Shown one piece after another: positions 46,594 through 58,768 of a stretch of 64,000 nt of DNA. The notes below the pieces were generated by a model. It saw nothing but the letters and a program-made list of their open reading frames with translations. It ran no database searches and had not been told where the DNA came from. Made by a program: the position numbers and the translations under genes. Within the stretch, counting starts at the first letter, position 1; every line of letters starts with the position of its first letter. Source of the stretch: Verpa conica (lineage: Eukaryota; Ascomycota; Pezizomycetes; Pezizales; Morchellaceae); the NCBI GenBank assembly GCA_033030425.1, contig JAUFSD010000009.1:930001-994000 (forward strand). Direction: 5' to 3'.

Positions 46594-48224
46594 TTAATGA
46601 ACTTCCGCGACTTTTTATGCTCAAGTATCATTGTAAAATTAGGACCCTTACTTTACCGAGCCATGGTACTTTAAATCCTAGGAGATTGAGATATGTCTGG
46701 TAGCTACTTATATCCGTTAGGGTTGCTTGTGATGTACTTGAGTTCATGGTATATCACTCGCTCTACTTGCTGAAAAATAAATGATGGCGTCTGGGTTTAC
46801 TTGGGTAGCAACCATAACCCTTACTAAATTTATAACTCCAACGCAACACTATAAGATTGCAACACTTTAGTCTAGAGTAATTATAAATAAAAATTATACT
46901 AAGCGCGATAATTGTTTTTACCATCTACACTTAGGCACCGCAACATAATATGAGGGAGTTTTTCTATCTCATGATTAATTTTTTCCATAGTTAACTCCTC
47001 CCATGCGGTTTCCAAAGCCCTTTTCATACTATCAACAGTTTGAACTAAATTCTGATTCTCTATGTAATTTTCAAGGAGGACAGCGCAGGGGCAGCGTAAC
47101 CATAGGATACAACTAACTCAATGGCAAGGCAACTATCCGTTGCAAGCAAAATACCAAGGGTGTTGGAAGTATAGAGTGGATTCAGCGATCGCGAAGCGAT
47201 GAACCACATCAGCAAGACTAAAAAAAGTCACTTTCCCCCCTGAAGAATCCTAATATATTAGAGTGTATCCTGAAGAATCTAACTCAATCGTATGAAAACT
47301 CAAAAAATAGTTTACATGACGGAATTTGAGTCTCAGGGGGGCGTCCTGAGGCTCACGATGCTCAGGAGAGAATTTGAAAAGTTTTGCTGATGTTGGCGTG
47401 GTCCTCTGGAGAGTTTGGGGGACCAAGTTCCCTGTGGCAAACACTAGGTCCATTGGCCCAGAGACCACCCCGAATCACCTCATGACAAACACTATGCTTT
47501 GCCCTCTTCTCTGATGTCTACTCTCTTCCTCTACCAATCTTTGCTAACGACTATCTTTCTTTCATAGATTTAGAGATGGCAGCACACAGGGCTAAACACC
47601 CAACTTAAATAAAAGTTCACTTAAAATTATTCAGAGAGGGCTGTTATTAGATTAATAATAAGCGAGAGTTTTAAATATTTAATTATTTTCTCAGATAGAA
47701 TTATATTGGTGAAGATTAAAGCAAAAGCTTTCTCTAGGGTTGCCATAAAATAAAAAGTACAGCAAGCAGTATTTTTGGTAGCAATCTCACACTGGCAACC
47801 AAAATATACATAACATAAAACTACTGCATTCTTTTATCTGTACCTTCACAGCCATAGCTCTGGCTAGAAAAACAATTAAATATTTAAAAATCTCACTTAA
47901 TATTGACCTAATAACAGTCCTCTCTGAATACTTTTGGGTGAACTTTTATTCTAGTTGGATATTTTTAGCCCTGGGCATTGCCACCCCGAAATCTGCGAAA
48001 TCTGTAGATTGGACTTTTGTAGCTACGTGCCGTCGTATGGGGTTGGAGGGATGGGCTTATATTAACTAAATTTGGAGCTTTGAGGCATTAGGACATGTCC
48101 TAGAGAGTGCTGGTGGGCAGTTCGATAAACTTAGTTGTAGGTATAATAATCATTAGCCAATGACTCGAGCTAATATATACTACTTCAAATAATCCCTGTG
48201 GACAAATGGTAATATTACATGTAT
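46594..48224. other. Gap between the membrane protein gene and NOP14 3' end
   Basis: Contains a hAT-like MITE (47587-47973) and, at about 46768, one copy of a recurrent GAAAAATAAA...GTCTGGGT motif. A short ORF at 47250-47468 is not like any protein I know. Confidence 0.45.
47587..47973. mobile_element. hAT-like MITE
   Basis: A 387-bp element with long inverted arms (about 110 bp): both tips read CAGGGCTAAA and continue through AATAAAAGTTCAC and CAGAGAGG.CTGTTATTAG. Tips starting CAGGG suit hAT elements, but the 8-bp flanks (GCAGCACA and GGCATTGC) no longer match, so this is an old insertion and the class call is tentative. The interior is AT-rich without an ORF. Confidence 0.7.
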
Positions 48225-51093
48225 CTACCTCTTCTTCTGTCTCTTGTATTCATTCGCAGCTGTCCCCTCTTCTGTCTGAATTAGAGCTGTTAGCCTTGCC
48301 ATCTTTGAATGATATTCTTTGCTTGTCTTCTTGTCCTCCTTTAGTCTTTCTCTGGCTACGAAGCTGCTGTCCTTCCTTAGCTCTCTTAAAGCACCCTTCC
48401 TCTCTCTCTTGTGCTCTGCCTTCAACCTTGCGAGCTGTGCTCGTTCCTTGTCAGGATCGTAGGAGTGCTTTTCGGCGCTGTAAAATTCTTCAAATTTAGG
48501 AATGTAGGTTTTAATTGGGAGGGGGCGGTGGTGGTGGAGCTCAAGGGGGCGGCGGGAGAAGATTGCTCGAGTAAGAGCTATAGTTAGGGTAGTTTCTGAA
48601 GTTTTGATTTTAGCCTAAGTAGAGATTATATGTTAATTATATACAAGTAGTAAATCAAGAAGAGGGGAGGTTTGGGAATACGAACCTTGAGAACTTGACC
48701 AAATTTGCTCTTACATTCCTTACTCCCAAGGTGCTGGACTACTTCCAAAGCAGGCTGGAATACCTCGATGAATGCCTTCTTCCCAGCCCACAACGCTACA
48801 AACTCCTCAACAAGCGATAATAGCGTATACACTAATGCACTTTGTGTATTTTGTTTATCTTCGACTTCAAATATATCGGAAAATTTTGTCTTCCTTGCCT
48901 CCCAATCCTTTGACTGTTCTATTCTTAGCCCCGTAACCTCATGATATAAGAAACTTCCAGGCAGTATATCTTGCGCTGCTGGAGCAAGGAGTGACAAAGC
49001 CTGTAGGACAAAGCTGACTGCCTCAGGGATGAAGCGTTTGGATAGCCTCTGATACTCTATACACAGTGTAGACAGATACGTCCCCATTCCCAGCCTTGCC
49101 AGTGAGGTAGGAGGAACTTGTCCAAGCCATTTACAGATAAGTATAATAGCCGGTGTCACAACCTGGTGGAAGTGGTCAGATGTTGGGAAGATAGTGCTGA
49201 TAGCCGTGAAGAGGATAAGATCTCCTGCAGTTAAATCGCCGTTTGCGCGGTTCTCATGTATTTCTTTCAGGTGTACCCGGAAGGCCTCAGCGGCGCGTTC
49301 AGGGTAAGACTTCGAGAGTGCATGTAGGTGGCGGATCAGTGTATCTATTGGGATAAACGAAGGGGAGGTGGGGTTTTTGTTGGCAATGTAGAGTATGTGT
49401 TCAAGTAGGACGGCAGAGAACTCTGCAAGCTTAAGCTTGTTCTCCGCGTGAAGATTTGGGTGGTAGAGGACTCGGATACGTTGTACTACGGTTGGGAGGT
49501 CGGATGCGGGGATATCTTTTGTAATGGCTAACATCTCTTCATGGGATTGAGGGCATGGGAAGGTGAATGCGAGTTTGTCGGGATTTGTGTCAGATTTTGA
49601 AAGATCTAAGACAGAGCTTCCGGGCGCCTTCTTGCTCGGCATAATATCAACCAGGAAATCATTCTCTTCGTCGTCCTCTGGGTCATCGGAGCCCGCAGCG
49701 ACCTCGGAGTCTGAGTTGTAGTCGTCCGAAAACTCAGCACTACTGCCATCCAAGATGCCGTCTTCGTTAACATCGACATAGCCATCCTCTGATACCTCAT
49801 ACTCTCCCTCGGGTAGTTCCTCTGGATTTTCCTGGTGCTTGTCTTGAGGTACTGCTTCAGGGATACCACGGCCAAGTCCGTACTCAGTCGCATCCCCTAA
49901 TTCAAAGTCGTCGTTGCCACCTATCTGCTTTGCCACCAGTTCGTCTTCACTATCTTCCTCGCCTCTCATTCTCCGTTGCCGGGCCTCCTCGAGCTTCTTT
50001 AACCTCTCACTCTCCTCTTGCGCTTTCTCCTCTACAGTCTTGGTTCTCTCGGCGGGCTGCGAGCGCTTATCGTAGACCATTTCTCTGACCCTTGCATCAT
50101 ACTCTGCATCATCTTTACCTGTAATGTGAGCCAGCCTGCCAGGATTAATATTTCCATGCTCCAACTCCTTCTGATTCTCCTCCCGTGGTTCGTCCCTTCC
50201 AGGAACCGGCTCCATATTCGCTCCCGTTCCCGGTCCGCTACTGCTAGATGCAGGCTTGCGGCCTAGAAGTACCCATATATCTGTCATTTGTGCATCGAGT
50301 CTCTCCCTTTCATCGTCGTCATCTTCTTTGGCCTTTTGGCGTTCGTATTTGTGAAGTTTTGATTTAACGATAATTTCTTTCATGACTTCCACTTTTGACT
50401 TTTTACGTTCTGGACGGGATTCCTCATCCGACCCAGAGCTAGTACCGCTACTTTTGCGATCGAGGTGTCGTTTTTTGAGACGCTTCTCGAGTATGTCGTC
50501 ATCAGAGAGCATTAGTTCGTTACCGGCGTCGAAGTCATCACCACCGAGGGTTTTGCCAAAGTGAGTGAGCTGGTCGTCATCTCCATCTTCAAGGTTGAAG
50601 ATATTATTGCCCCGTACTCGTTTTTGTTTCTCCTTTGTGAATCGCTCAAGCATCTTCTCTTCAGGTGTCATAGTAGGATCATTCTCTCCGAAGCGTCGAT
50701 CAACAATTCCACCTACTTTGCCCTTGCGCTGTATTTCGACCAATAGTGTTCTCTTCCTCTAAATTCGTCAATTCAGTGAGTCAAGCCTCTTAATAAAATA
50801 GCATAGTAATTAGAACTAACATTATCCTCCCCGATCTGCTTGCTCAGCCCTGGCCTCCCCTGTGCACCCCTTATTTTCCCCCGTCCACTAATGCTATGTT
50901 TCTCCCTTGTTGTCTTGATCTCGAAGGGGTTAAACTCTTCACGGATGCTCTGAAGGGCGACATTCCGGTCAAGTCGTGGGGAGTTGCTAGAGGATTGCCT
51001 AGCTTTTGTAGAAGGTTTTTTTGACTTTGGTTGGCTCGTGATCCCGGCTGTGCGTAGAGACGCCTTGAGGCGCTTAAGCTGAGATTCACCCAT
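48225..51093 (-). CDS. NOP14: Nucleolar protein 14 (SSU processome)
   Basis: Component of the 90S pre-ribosome required for 18S rRNA maturation and 40S export, acting with Noc4 and Emg1. Exons are complement of 50821-51093, 48686-50758 and 48225-48614, giving 911 residues. The start is Lys/Ser-rich; conserved blocks are GRGKIRGAQGRPGLSK, then across the first intron RKRTLLVEIQRKGKVGGIVDRRFGE, TPEEKMLERFTKEKQ and LTHFGKTL. Long acidic and charged stretches (DDDE, EEDSEDEL) fill the middle, as in the family. The C-terminal exon carries PIKTYIPKFEEFYSAEKHSYDPDKE and a Lys/Arg-rich tail. Stopping at the end of the long ORF would lose this conserved tail. Head-to-head with TSR1. Confidence 0.93.
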
Positions 51094-51401
51094 TTATGAG
51101 GCTATGTATGTATTTTGTAAAACTTCAAAAGAAAAAGTTATTACTGGAAAGGAAATTTCGCGAACGCCAAGGTTTAACGCCAAGATAGCCAGGGTAACCA
51201 CATATCTGATGGAATATCTTGAGATAAGATAAGATGTCTTTTTAATCGCGATTGGGGACTGCGAAGTAAAAGTAACCCCACGCACCCCACAACTGACGAC
51301 GAAGAAACGTGAGTATCTTGACAGGACCAAAAAGGGCGAAATAAACCACTAATTGGTGGACGATTGAAAGTAGGTTGACAATATATATATAAATATTAAC
51401 C
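51094..51401. promoter_or_regulatory. Shared NOP14/TSR1 divergent promoter
   Basis: Only 308 bp separate the start codons of two small-subunit assembly genes. Visible candidate elements are a tandem GATAAGATAAGAT at about 51223-51235, CCAAT-type pentamers on the minus strand (ATTGG at about 51250 and 51353), and an AT-rich tract (TATATATATAAA) just before the TSR1 start. I cannot tell which are functional. Confidence 0.6.
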
Positions 51402-54046
51402 ATGGTCTCAGCGGTACATTCCCACCGCCCAACGGTCAAGGCAAATAATAAGTCCTTCAAATCGCGACATGCAACAAAGTCATCCTTAAGGGCCAAGAAC
51501 AAGGGTATATTCTGCATTCACCCAGCGCATATCATTGACATAAGAGTTATTTCTAATCTAGAAATTTATACACATAGGCAAAGTCGAGGACCCAGATACT
51601 AGCCAGAAATCTCCTCGTCAGCAAATGATGTCTAAAGTTGACCGTCGCAACAAGGCCCGGCAAATTCAGCACAATAAACATAAGGATCTTATTAAAGAGA
51701 CCCAGATTTTTGATGGAAGAAAGGGTGCGCCGAGGATTGTAGCTGTTGTGCCACTGTGTGAAGATGGTGATGCGCAGGCTGCAGTTAAGGAGTTGAAGGG
51801 TAGCTTGGGACTAGATGGGGAGGTACCCGAGACCGGGAATTTTGTTACGAGGTATGGTTACCAAGATATCTAGTATCTGGGTGACTGAAAGGCTTATATG
51901 AGGAGTATAGCATCGATCGTTTTAAACAAAACATCCAATGGATTGTCCTGAAACGTGATTTCTTCTCCGTCCTCGATGCTTGCAGAATAGCCGACTTTAT
52001 AGTCCTCGTCTTGAGTGCCAACCAAGAAGTCGACTCTGTGGGTGAGTTGATAGTACGCAGCATTGAAGCTCAAGGAATCTCGAATACAGTTGTCGTGGTT
52101 CAATATATGGAGACCATTGAGCAAGTCAAGAGGAAGCCAGAAATAAAGAAATCACTCTTGAGTTATATTTCACACTTTTTCCCAACCACAGCAAAAGTAA
52201 ATACGTTAGAATCGACTCAGGAATCATCAAATGTTATTCGTACACTATGCACTCAGAGTCCGAAGGGGGTGCATTGGCGAGATGCTCGCTCATATCTTCT
52301 CGCCGACGACGTCCGATGGAGTGGGGCTGAGGGACTCGCCCTTGGGGGTGTCATCAGGGGGAAAGGGCTCAATGCAGACCGTCTGGTTCATGTCCAAGGC
52401 TATGGTGACTTCCAGATCGAAAAGATCTGCGAATATCCAACCTCCCTCACCTCTGCCGACTCAATGGCTATCGACAATGCCCCCTCCTCTACCATTCTTT
52501 CTTCCCCAACAGGCTCACAAGAGCCTCTTCTTGACTTGGCTCCAGAAGCAGAGATGTGTGATATTGATGATGCGGTTTCTGAGGCACCTACAAGTCTCAC
52601 AGAATCTCGCCGCGGGGTGCTACTTGATGATCACCATTACTTCGATGATGACATTGATGGGATTAACATACCCTATGAAGCGCCTCGCCGCCTACCAAAG
52701 GGAACATCGTCCTACCAGTCAGCCTGGATTCTCGACGATGACAGCGAAGCCTCCGACCTAGAATCTGAAGATGATATCGATATGACCGACGGAGAAGTCG
52801 CCGCTCGGCCTGAGGATGGGTTGGAAGGGCTCGCCGGTCCCACAATGACAGAAAGGATGACTGAGTTTGGAGATGATGGAAAGAGCGAGCTATTTATTGA
52901 CCATTCGCCCGAACAAGAACTTGCCGAGATTACGGCTTTCCGGAAGAACCGTAGCAGAGAGTTAGACGAGGATAGAGAGTTCCCGGATGAGATTGAATTA
53001 CACCCCAATGTTTTGGCTAGGGAGAGGCTGGCGAGGTATAGAGGACTAAAGTCACTTCGATCCTCAAAATGGGAGACGGAGGAGGATCGACCATTCCAGC
53101 CTGAGAACTGGGATCGACTCGCAAGAATCGAGAATTACAAGGCGTTGAAGAACAAGATAGTTAGTGAGGCGCTAGTTGGGGGTATAGTACCTGGTATGAG
53201 GGTGCTAGTATATCTTAAGAACGCAACCGCAGAAATCGCGACTGCATTTGCGGAGGGGAAGTTCACAGCTATGTACTCGCTGCTACGTCATGAACATAAG
53301 CAAGCCGTCGCCAATTTCTCTCTGACCCCTAGTCCCGAATACCAGGACTCTCTGAACGAGTCCAAACCCCCAATCAAAGCCAAAGACGAGCTTATCGTAC
53401 AAGTCGGTCCTCGGCGCCTCACGATCAGACCGCTTTTCTCCCAGGCAGGGGGTACAGGCAAGAACAATGTTGCCAAGTTCGAGAGATACCTAATGCCAGG
53501 GCGAACAAGCGTTGCTACCATTGTTGGGCCAATCTTTTGGGGTAATGTGCCAGCTGTTTTTTGGCGCAAGCTTGATAATGGGGGTTTGCAGCTGGTTGGG
53601 CAGGGAAGTTTCTTGAATGTGGATCAGCAGAGAGTGGTGGCGAAGAGGGTAGTGCTTACAGGTCATCCATTCAAAATTCATAAAAAGTTGGTGACGGTGA
53701 GGTATATGTTCTTTAATGCGGAGGATGTTGCGTGGTTTAAGGCAATACCACTGTTTACAAAGAGGGGAAGGAGGTATGGTGCCCTAGTATTGTGCCTTGT
53801 TTTTAGAACAAACATCATTGACGGGTAATTTTTTGTATAGTGGTTTTATGAAAGAGTCGCTGGGTACGCATGGTTACTTCAAGGCTACGTTCGATGGAAA
53901 GATCAATCCACAAGATGCTGTGGCTATCAGTAAGTACCCATCCTTGGATATTCCTGAACCTATTCTAACCTGTGGCAGGTTTGTATAAAAGGGTATTCCC
54001 GAGGGGGTCAGATGAGTTTCAGGGATATAATTTTCATGATTCATAG
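51402..54046 (+). CDS. TSR1: Ribosome biogenesis protein Tsr1
   Basis: GTPase-like (Bms1-related, catalytically dead) factor on late pre-40S particles that blocks early subunit joining. Exons are 51402-51504, 51578-51851, 51911-53773, 53841-53929 and 53979-54046, giving 798 residues (yeast 788). The basic N-terminus ([31 protein letters not shown]) is typical. Then comes [19 protein letters not shown], the G-domain-like core, [19 protein letters not shown], and an acidic linker ([18 protein letters not shown]). The C-terminal half matches the Bms1/Tsr1 domain, with [31 protein letters not shown], and the last exons [19 protein letters not shown] and LYKRVFPR. Bms1 itself is larger and has a true P-loop, absent here. 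Confidence 0.94.
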
Positions 54047-54591
54047 GAGATATCTTATATGGGGTTATGATGGAACGTTCAGTAGTTGTGATTCTATAGA
54101 ATAAAATTTAAAATCACAGACATTTACGTAGAATATCCATCAGGCTATATTTTATAACTACATGCCACATTTCGTACCCAGAAATAAAGGATGACTTGAT
54201 TAAAGAAAAAGAATACGTAAAATATCCACTCACTCAATTAATGAGGGGGAAAGAGCATAGAATATCCACTGGGGTACAAATATAATCATTCGATAGAGTT
54301 TTTGTTTGTGTACTTGCTGGAAAATAAATAGTACATGTAGTGTCTGGGTAAGAGGTGCAGCCAGGCCACACACCAAATCATCACTTAATAACAGAACCAA
54401 AATAAACCCTATTTTAATAGAAACAAGGGTTTATAATCAGTTGTAGATGCCCAGGGAAGTTCTAATAATTAGATATAGCATGATTGCATTAAATTCACCT
54501 TGCATTGTTGCGCTACAGTCACAAACCTAGGTCGTGTGGTTGCTACCTAGCTAGGTGAACCCCAACGCCATTATTTATTATTCCGTATGGG

Positions 54592-55335
54592 TACGGAGGC
54601 CTATAACGGACAATCCGCCATGCAACGAAAAATGCGAAAATTAAAAATTGAAAATATGAAATTAGCAAGTTTAGTGTAAAATAAAGTGGCTAAATAAAAT
54701 AAATAAATGGCTAGGTGGCTACTGTAGCTGTATACTACTTATGGTATGAGAGTTCTAGTAGTGAGAATTACAAAGAAACTTTAATTATTCTATCCTCTAT
54801 TTATTTTCTATTATATCTATAGAAACCTACATACTTACAGAACTAGTTATTCTATAGGCATTGTTTACTTTTAAATTAGGATCCCAGAGAAAACCTATAT
54901 TCCTGTAAAAAAACTAGGTAAGCTTAAAGTGGTACTTAAATATACTATGTATTGGCCCCTCAGTGATGTAAAAGAACCATTATATATAGGACTACAGAAA
55001 CTGAGAGAGGCTTATAGATTATATGATGTTTTTATTTCTTATGTTCCATTTTTCTATTTTCATTTTTCCATTTTTAAATTTCCGCTTTTTTTTTATACAA
55101 TACTGTGCAGCATCCCAATTAAGCCTAGCTGGGCCTTATGTACTCCTCTAGTTACTTCCCAGCCAAGAAGCTATACATGTAGCTATCTAACTATAACTAT
55201 TTCATTATGCTATAGCTATCTGAGTAAAACTATCTCTTACTTTATTACTCCACTAAGTTTGCTAATTTCATATTTTCAATTTTCGGTTTTCACATTTTTT
55301 GTTGCGTGGCGGATTGTCCGTTATAGGCCTCCGTA
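54592..55335. mobile_element. 744-bp TIR element with 7-bp target duplication
   Basis: Perfect direct repeats GTATGGG (54585-54591 and 55336-55342) flank an element whose ends are inverted repeats of over 100 bp; the tips read TACGGAGGCCTATAACGGAC. The TIRs continue through AATTGAAAATATGAAATTAGCAA-like sequence (shown here in part). The interior has no transposase-like ORF. It sits inside, or at the very edge of, an older repeat whose pieces lie at 54300-54590 and 55343-55375. Confidence 0.82.
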
Positions 55336-56168
55336 GTATGGGTTTTGTTCAGCAAAAAACATGGCATCTACATAAGAGCTAAGTGCTATAAAGTATCATC
55401 ATATACAAATTCCCAGTTCAGGCTGTGTATTCTGTCGTCATCAGTAGGTGATACATATCTGACAGACATACCTTATCCCTAACCTTAAGGTTGAATGTTC
55501 CCTTACACTAGTTCTGAATTGAATATCTTAGAAAGGTTTCCAGACCGTAAGCCCGAAAAAATTCATCCAGTGTAATCTCCCGATGAAAGATTTTAAATTT
55601 ATCACATCATAAACGTAATTCTTAGAGAAGGCTCTAACACTTAGAGGTATAAATTCCCAATCATGCGTAACGCGTACCACATCTATTTCCTACCCCGCGG
55701 GTGGCTCATAAAAAAGCCGGCCTCTAACAGTAGGTGGGTGTTCTGCCAGAAAAGGCTCGCTTTGACTGTCACTTAGGAGTAAGATGTCCGTTGCGTTTGT
55801 GTTTTGTGTTTTCGGTCTAACACTTAGAGGTAGGTGTTGACGAAACGTTACGGGGCCATGACAGTCAGAGTTGCTCCTTCTCGGCTTGATTATCACTTAG
55901 GAGTAACAACTGCATGCCGACCCCAACATTACGAACCCGATGGTCGGTCGGTCCGGTCACGAGTGCCCCTCTAAGTGTAAAACCTGTTTTGATTATTTTA
56001 TTTTTATATTTAAATCAGAGGTTAGCTGCGATCTCGTGACCTGGGCCGCACCAGTTTATCAACAATTGCACGATCGGCTGCTGATTGCAAAGAGCTGTGT
56101 TCTAAATACAAAACGATGCGTAGAACTACATGTATACATATTATCTCTTTTCTAGTCTGGGCTTAGAC

Positions 56169-56254
56169 GTGTACTACGGGTGAGGGAAAAGTCTCTAGAA
56201 CTATAGCCTGTTACGACCGTAGTTCTGGAGACTTTCCCCTACACCCGTAGTACA
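56169..56254. repeat. Hairpin with GTACTACGGGTG arms
   Basis: Arms of about 37 bp, nearly perfect inverted repeats (GTACTACGGGTG...AAAGTCTC..GAACTA), around an 11-bp centre. It could form a strong stem. There is no TA or longer flanking duplication that I can defend. It is either a tiny MITE or one half of a larger element. Confidence 0.65.
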
Positions 56255-56785
56255 TGTGCTGTAGGTGTCACTTGAAGTGCAAGCACCTCTTCCCGTGAGG
56301 AGCAAATCCCGGGAATCCCAATGGCCACCGCGAAGGGTGTGGGGGGAAGAGGCAGGAAAAGACCCCGCACGGAGTCTTGAGGAGCAAGTCTACCCTAGTG
56401 GCCCTGCAGCAGGTGCAGTCCGGCTTGAGGATCTTTGTGTAATCGCACGGATCGTGATTGGGTACTCGAGCACAACAGGGGCGTTTTTTGAGTTATCGGG
56501 TTATCTATCAGGCCCTTGGACCATCGCGATATCGGGCAGAAATGCAAAGTTGACTGTGAATTGTCCAATCGGAGCCAGATGAGGAGAGCCGCTTTCAACC
56601 GGACAGCTGGATAGTTCACCAGAGCTTTCCGACTGGGATACCTCATCCTATGTCTTCTCTTTCAACCCGCTTGATCCCTTCCTCCTCCACACCATCACGA
56701 TATTACCTATTCATAGCCACTAGACTCCTTAGACTTGTTTGGTACAGTCACGGGACCCTACGTAGCTGCCAAATCTCTAAGGAAG

Positions 56786-56793
56786 TATATAAG
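56786..56793 (+). promoter_or_regulatory. Probable TATA box of CAR2
   Basis: TATATAAG lies about 220 bp before the start codon, in an otherwise mixed-composition region. The distance would leave a leader of roughly 150-190 nt that is CT-rich. It is the only good TATA-like word in this promoter. Confidence 0.5.
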
Positions 56794-57012
56794 CCTCCAG
56801 ATCGCCTCTTTTTTTGATCAGTTAGCTGTCCGGGTTTCCATTCTTCTCACTAAAATCAATCCTTAATTGTCTCTTGAAGCCATTTTATTCACAGAGACTT
56901 GAATCTAAATAGAACTAGACAAGTCATCAATATAACTTAATCTTTCTCAAGGTGAGCACGCGACACCCTCTCAAACAGACTAGAAGCTAATTTACAAGAG
57001 AGATCTGTCATA

Positions 57013-58768
57013 ATGTCACCTTCTGCAGCTGTAACATCCCCCAACGCCACCTTGAAAGGGAACGGCATAAAATCTCCTGGGGTGCATGTCACAACAACTG
57101 GCCAAGCTATCGAGTATGAGCATAGGTTTGCTGCTCACAACTACCACCCATTGCCAATCGTGATGGCAAGGGGTGAGGGAGTGCGTGTTTGGGATCCTGA
57201 GGTTAGTTTATCGCACCTCAGCATGAGCAACGTGTTTATCATGGGGTATATTTCTGTGCCTAGCTCGATTGACCAGGGCTTTTAGAAGACCCGAAGGAGT
57301 AGCCTGGAGAAGCAATAAATAACGTGAATCACTAATATTTTTATACGGTATTTAGGGCAAAGAGTACCTTGACTTCTTAAGTGCCTACTCCGCAGTCAAC
57401 CAAGGCCACTGCCACCCGAAGCTCGTCAATGCGCTCGTGCAGCAGGCCCAGAGGTTAACCTTGTCCTCAAGAGCGTTCTACAATGACGTATTTCCTCTTT
57501 TTGCTAAATTCGTCACGGAGGTACACTTTCCCCTCCCCCCTTCTTTCTTTGGCCCTTCGATCACCCTTTGCTTAGTCTTGATCTTACTAATGTGTACTAC
57601 TTTTTGTGTCGTATAGTATTTCGGCTACGAGATGGTACTCCCAATGAACACAGGTGCCGAGGCTGTCGAGACTGGTATCAAGATTGCGCGTAAGTGGGGC
57701 TATAAGGTGAAAGGCATTCCAGAGGGTAAGGCTCTTGTCTTCGCTGTCTCTGAGAACTTCCATGGCCGCACATTTGCCGCAATTTCTTTGTCCACAGACC
57801 CCGAATCTCGAGACAACTACGGACCATACCTCCCTAATATTGGATCTACTGTCCCATCTACTGGGAAGCAAATCCGGTACAACAACATTGAGGATCTAGA
57901 GGCAGCATTTGAAGCCCATGGAAAAGAGACTGCTGCATTTTTAGTAGAGCCTATCCAAGGAGAAGCTGGTATTGTAGTGCCGGATCAGGACTATCTAGGC
58001 AAAGTCCACAAATTATGCAAGAAGCACAATATTCTACTCATTTGTGATGAGATCCAAACTGGTATTGCTAGGACAGGACGTCTCTTATGCTCAGAGCACT
58101 CTGGTATCCGCCCAGATATCGTTCTTCTCGGAAAAGCCATCTCCGGCGGCATGTACCCTGTCTCAGCCGTTCTTGCAGATAAGCACATAATGCTTACAAT
58201 TGAGCCTGGCACTCATGGCTCAACATACGGTGGTAACCCGCTCGGTTGTGCCGTAGCAATCGCCGCGCTTGAAGTTGTTCGTGATGAGAAGTTGACGGAG
58301 AATGCCGAAGCCCTTGGGAAGAGGTTCCGTGAGGGACTTCGTGCGATCGATAATCCGGCCATCAAGTTGATTCGTGGCAAAGGTCTGTTAAACGCAGTCA
58401 TAATTGATGAATCAAAGACTTCTGGCCGCTCTGCCTGGGAGCTCTGCCTCTTGCTGAAGGAGAAGGGTCTTTTGGTAAAGAAAATCTGAGATTCTATATG
58501 TTCAATTGAGTAAGATGGCTAACGTGAATATAAAGGCCAAACCTACTCACCAGAACATCATCCGGCTCGCACCGCCGCTTGTCATTACTGAAGAACAAAT
58601 CGACAGAGCCCTCAAAATATTTGAAGAGGCATTAAGAGATCTAGTATGTTCTTTCTTTCTTGTTCGTAGGCGCCTAATGCTGATAAGAAGCCAATAAAAT
58701 AGCCAACATGGAATGAGGAAGGGGTCACTGATGAGGAGAAGGTCCATAAAAACATTCTTGACGACTAG
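57013..58768 (+). CDS. CAR2: Ornithine aminotransferase
   Basis: PLP enzyme that converts ornithine and 2-oxoglutarate to glutamate semialdehyde and glutamate in arginine catabolism. Exons are 57013-57201, 57356-57520, 57617-58474, 58536-58643 and 58703-58768, giving 461 residues. Conserved blocks are [63 protein letters not shown], the PLP Asp in [14 protein letters not shown], the PLP Lys in [16 protein letters not shown], and [14 protein letters not shown]. Exon 4 gives [17 protein letters not shown]. The last exon ([17 protein letters not shown]) is reached by an acceptor at 58702. An alternative upstream acceptor at about 58670 would add [10 protein letters not shown] and stop. The start lacks a presequence, in line with cytosolic fungal Car2. 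Confidence 0.94.

Larger units (their letters stand above)
54047..57012. other. Gap between TSR1 and CAR2
   Basis: 3 kb of AT-rich DNA: an interrupted repeat (about 54300-55375) with a 744-bp element nested inside, an ACACTTAGAGG word at 55637, 55820 and (inverted) 55968, a hairpin at 56169-56254, and the CAR2 promoter. ORFs at 54929-55336 lie inside the element and are of low complexity. The GC-rich stretch 56265-56650 has an open frame without family likeness. Confidence 0.5.

Noticed and set aside
56265..56646. GC-rich open frames on both strands upstream of CAR2
   Set aside because: The plus-strand frame opens with TTG; mutual shadows on the two strands; better explained as promoter DNA.
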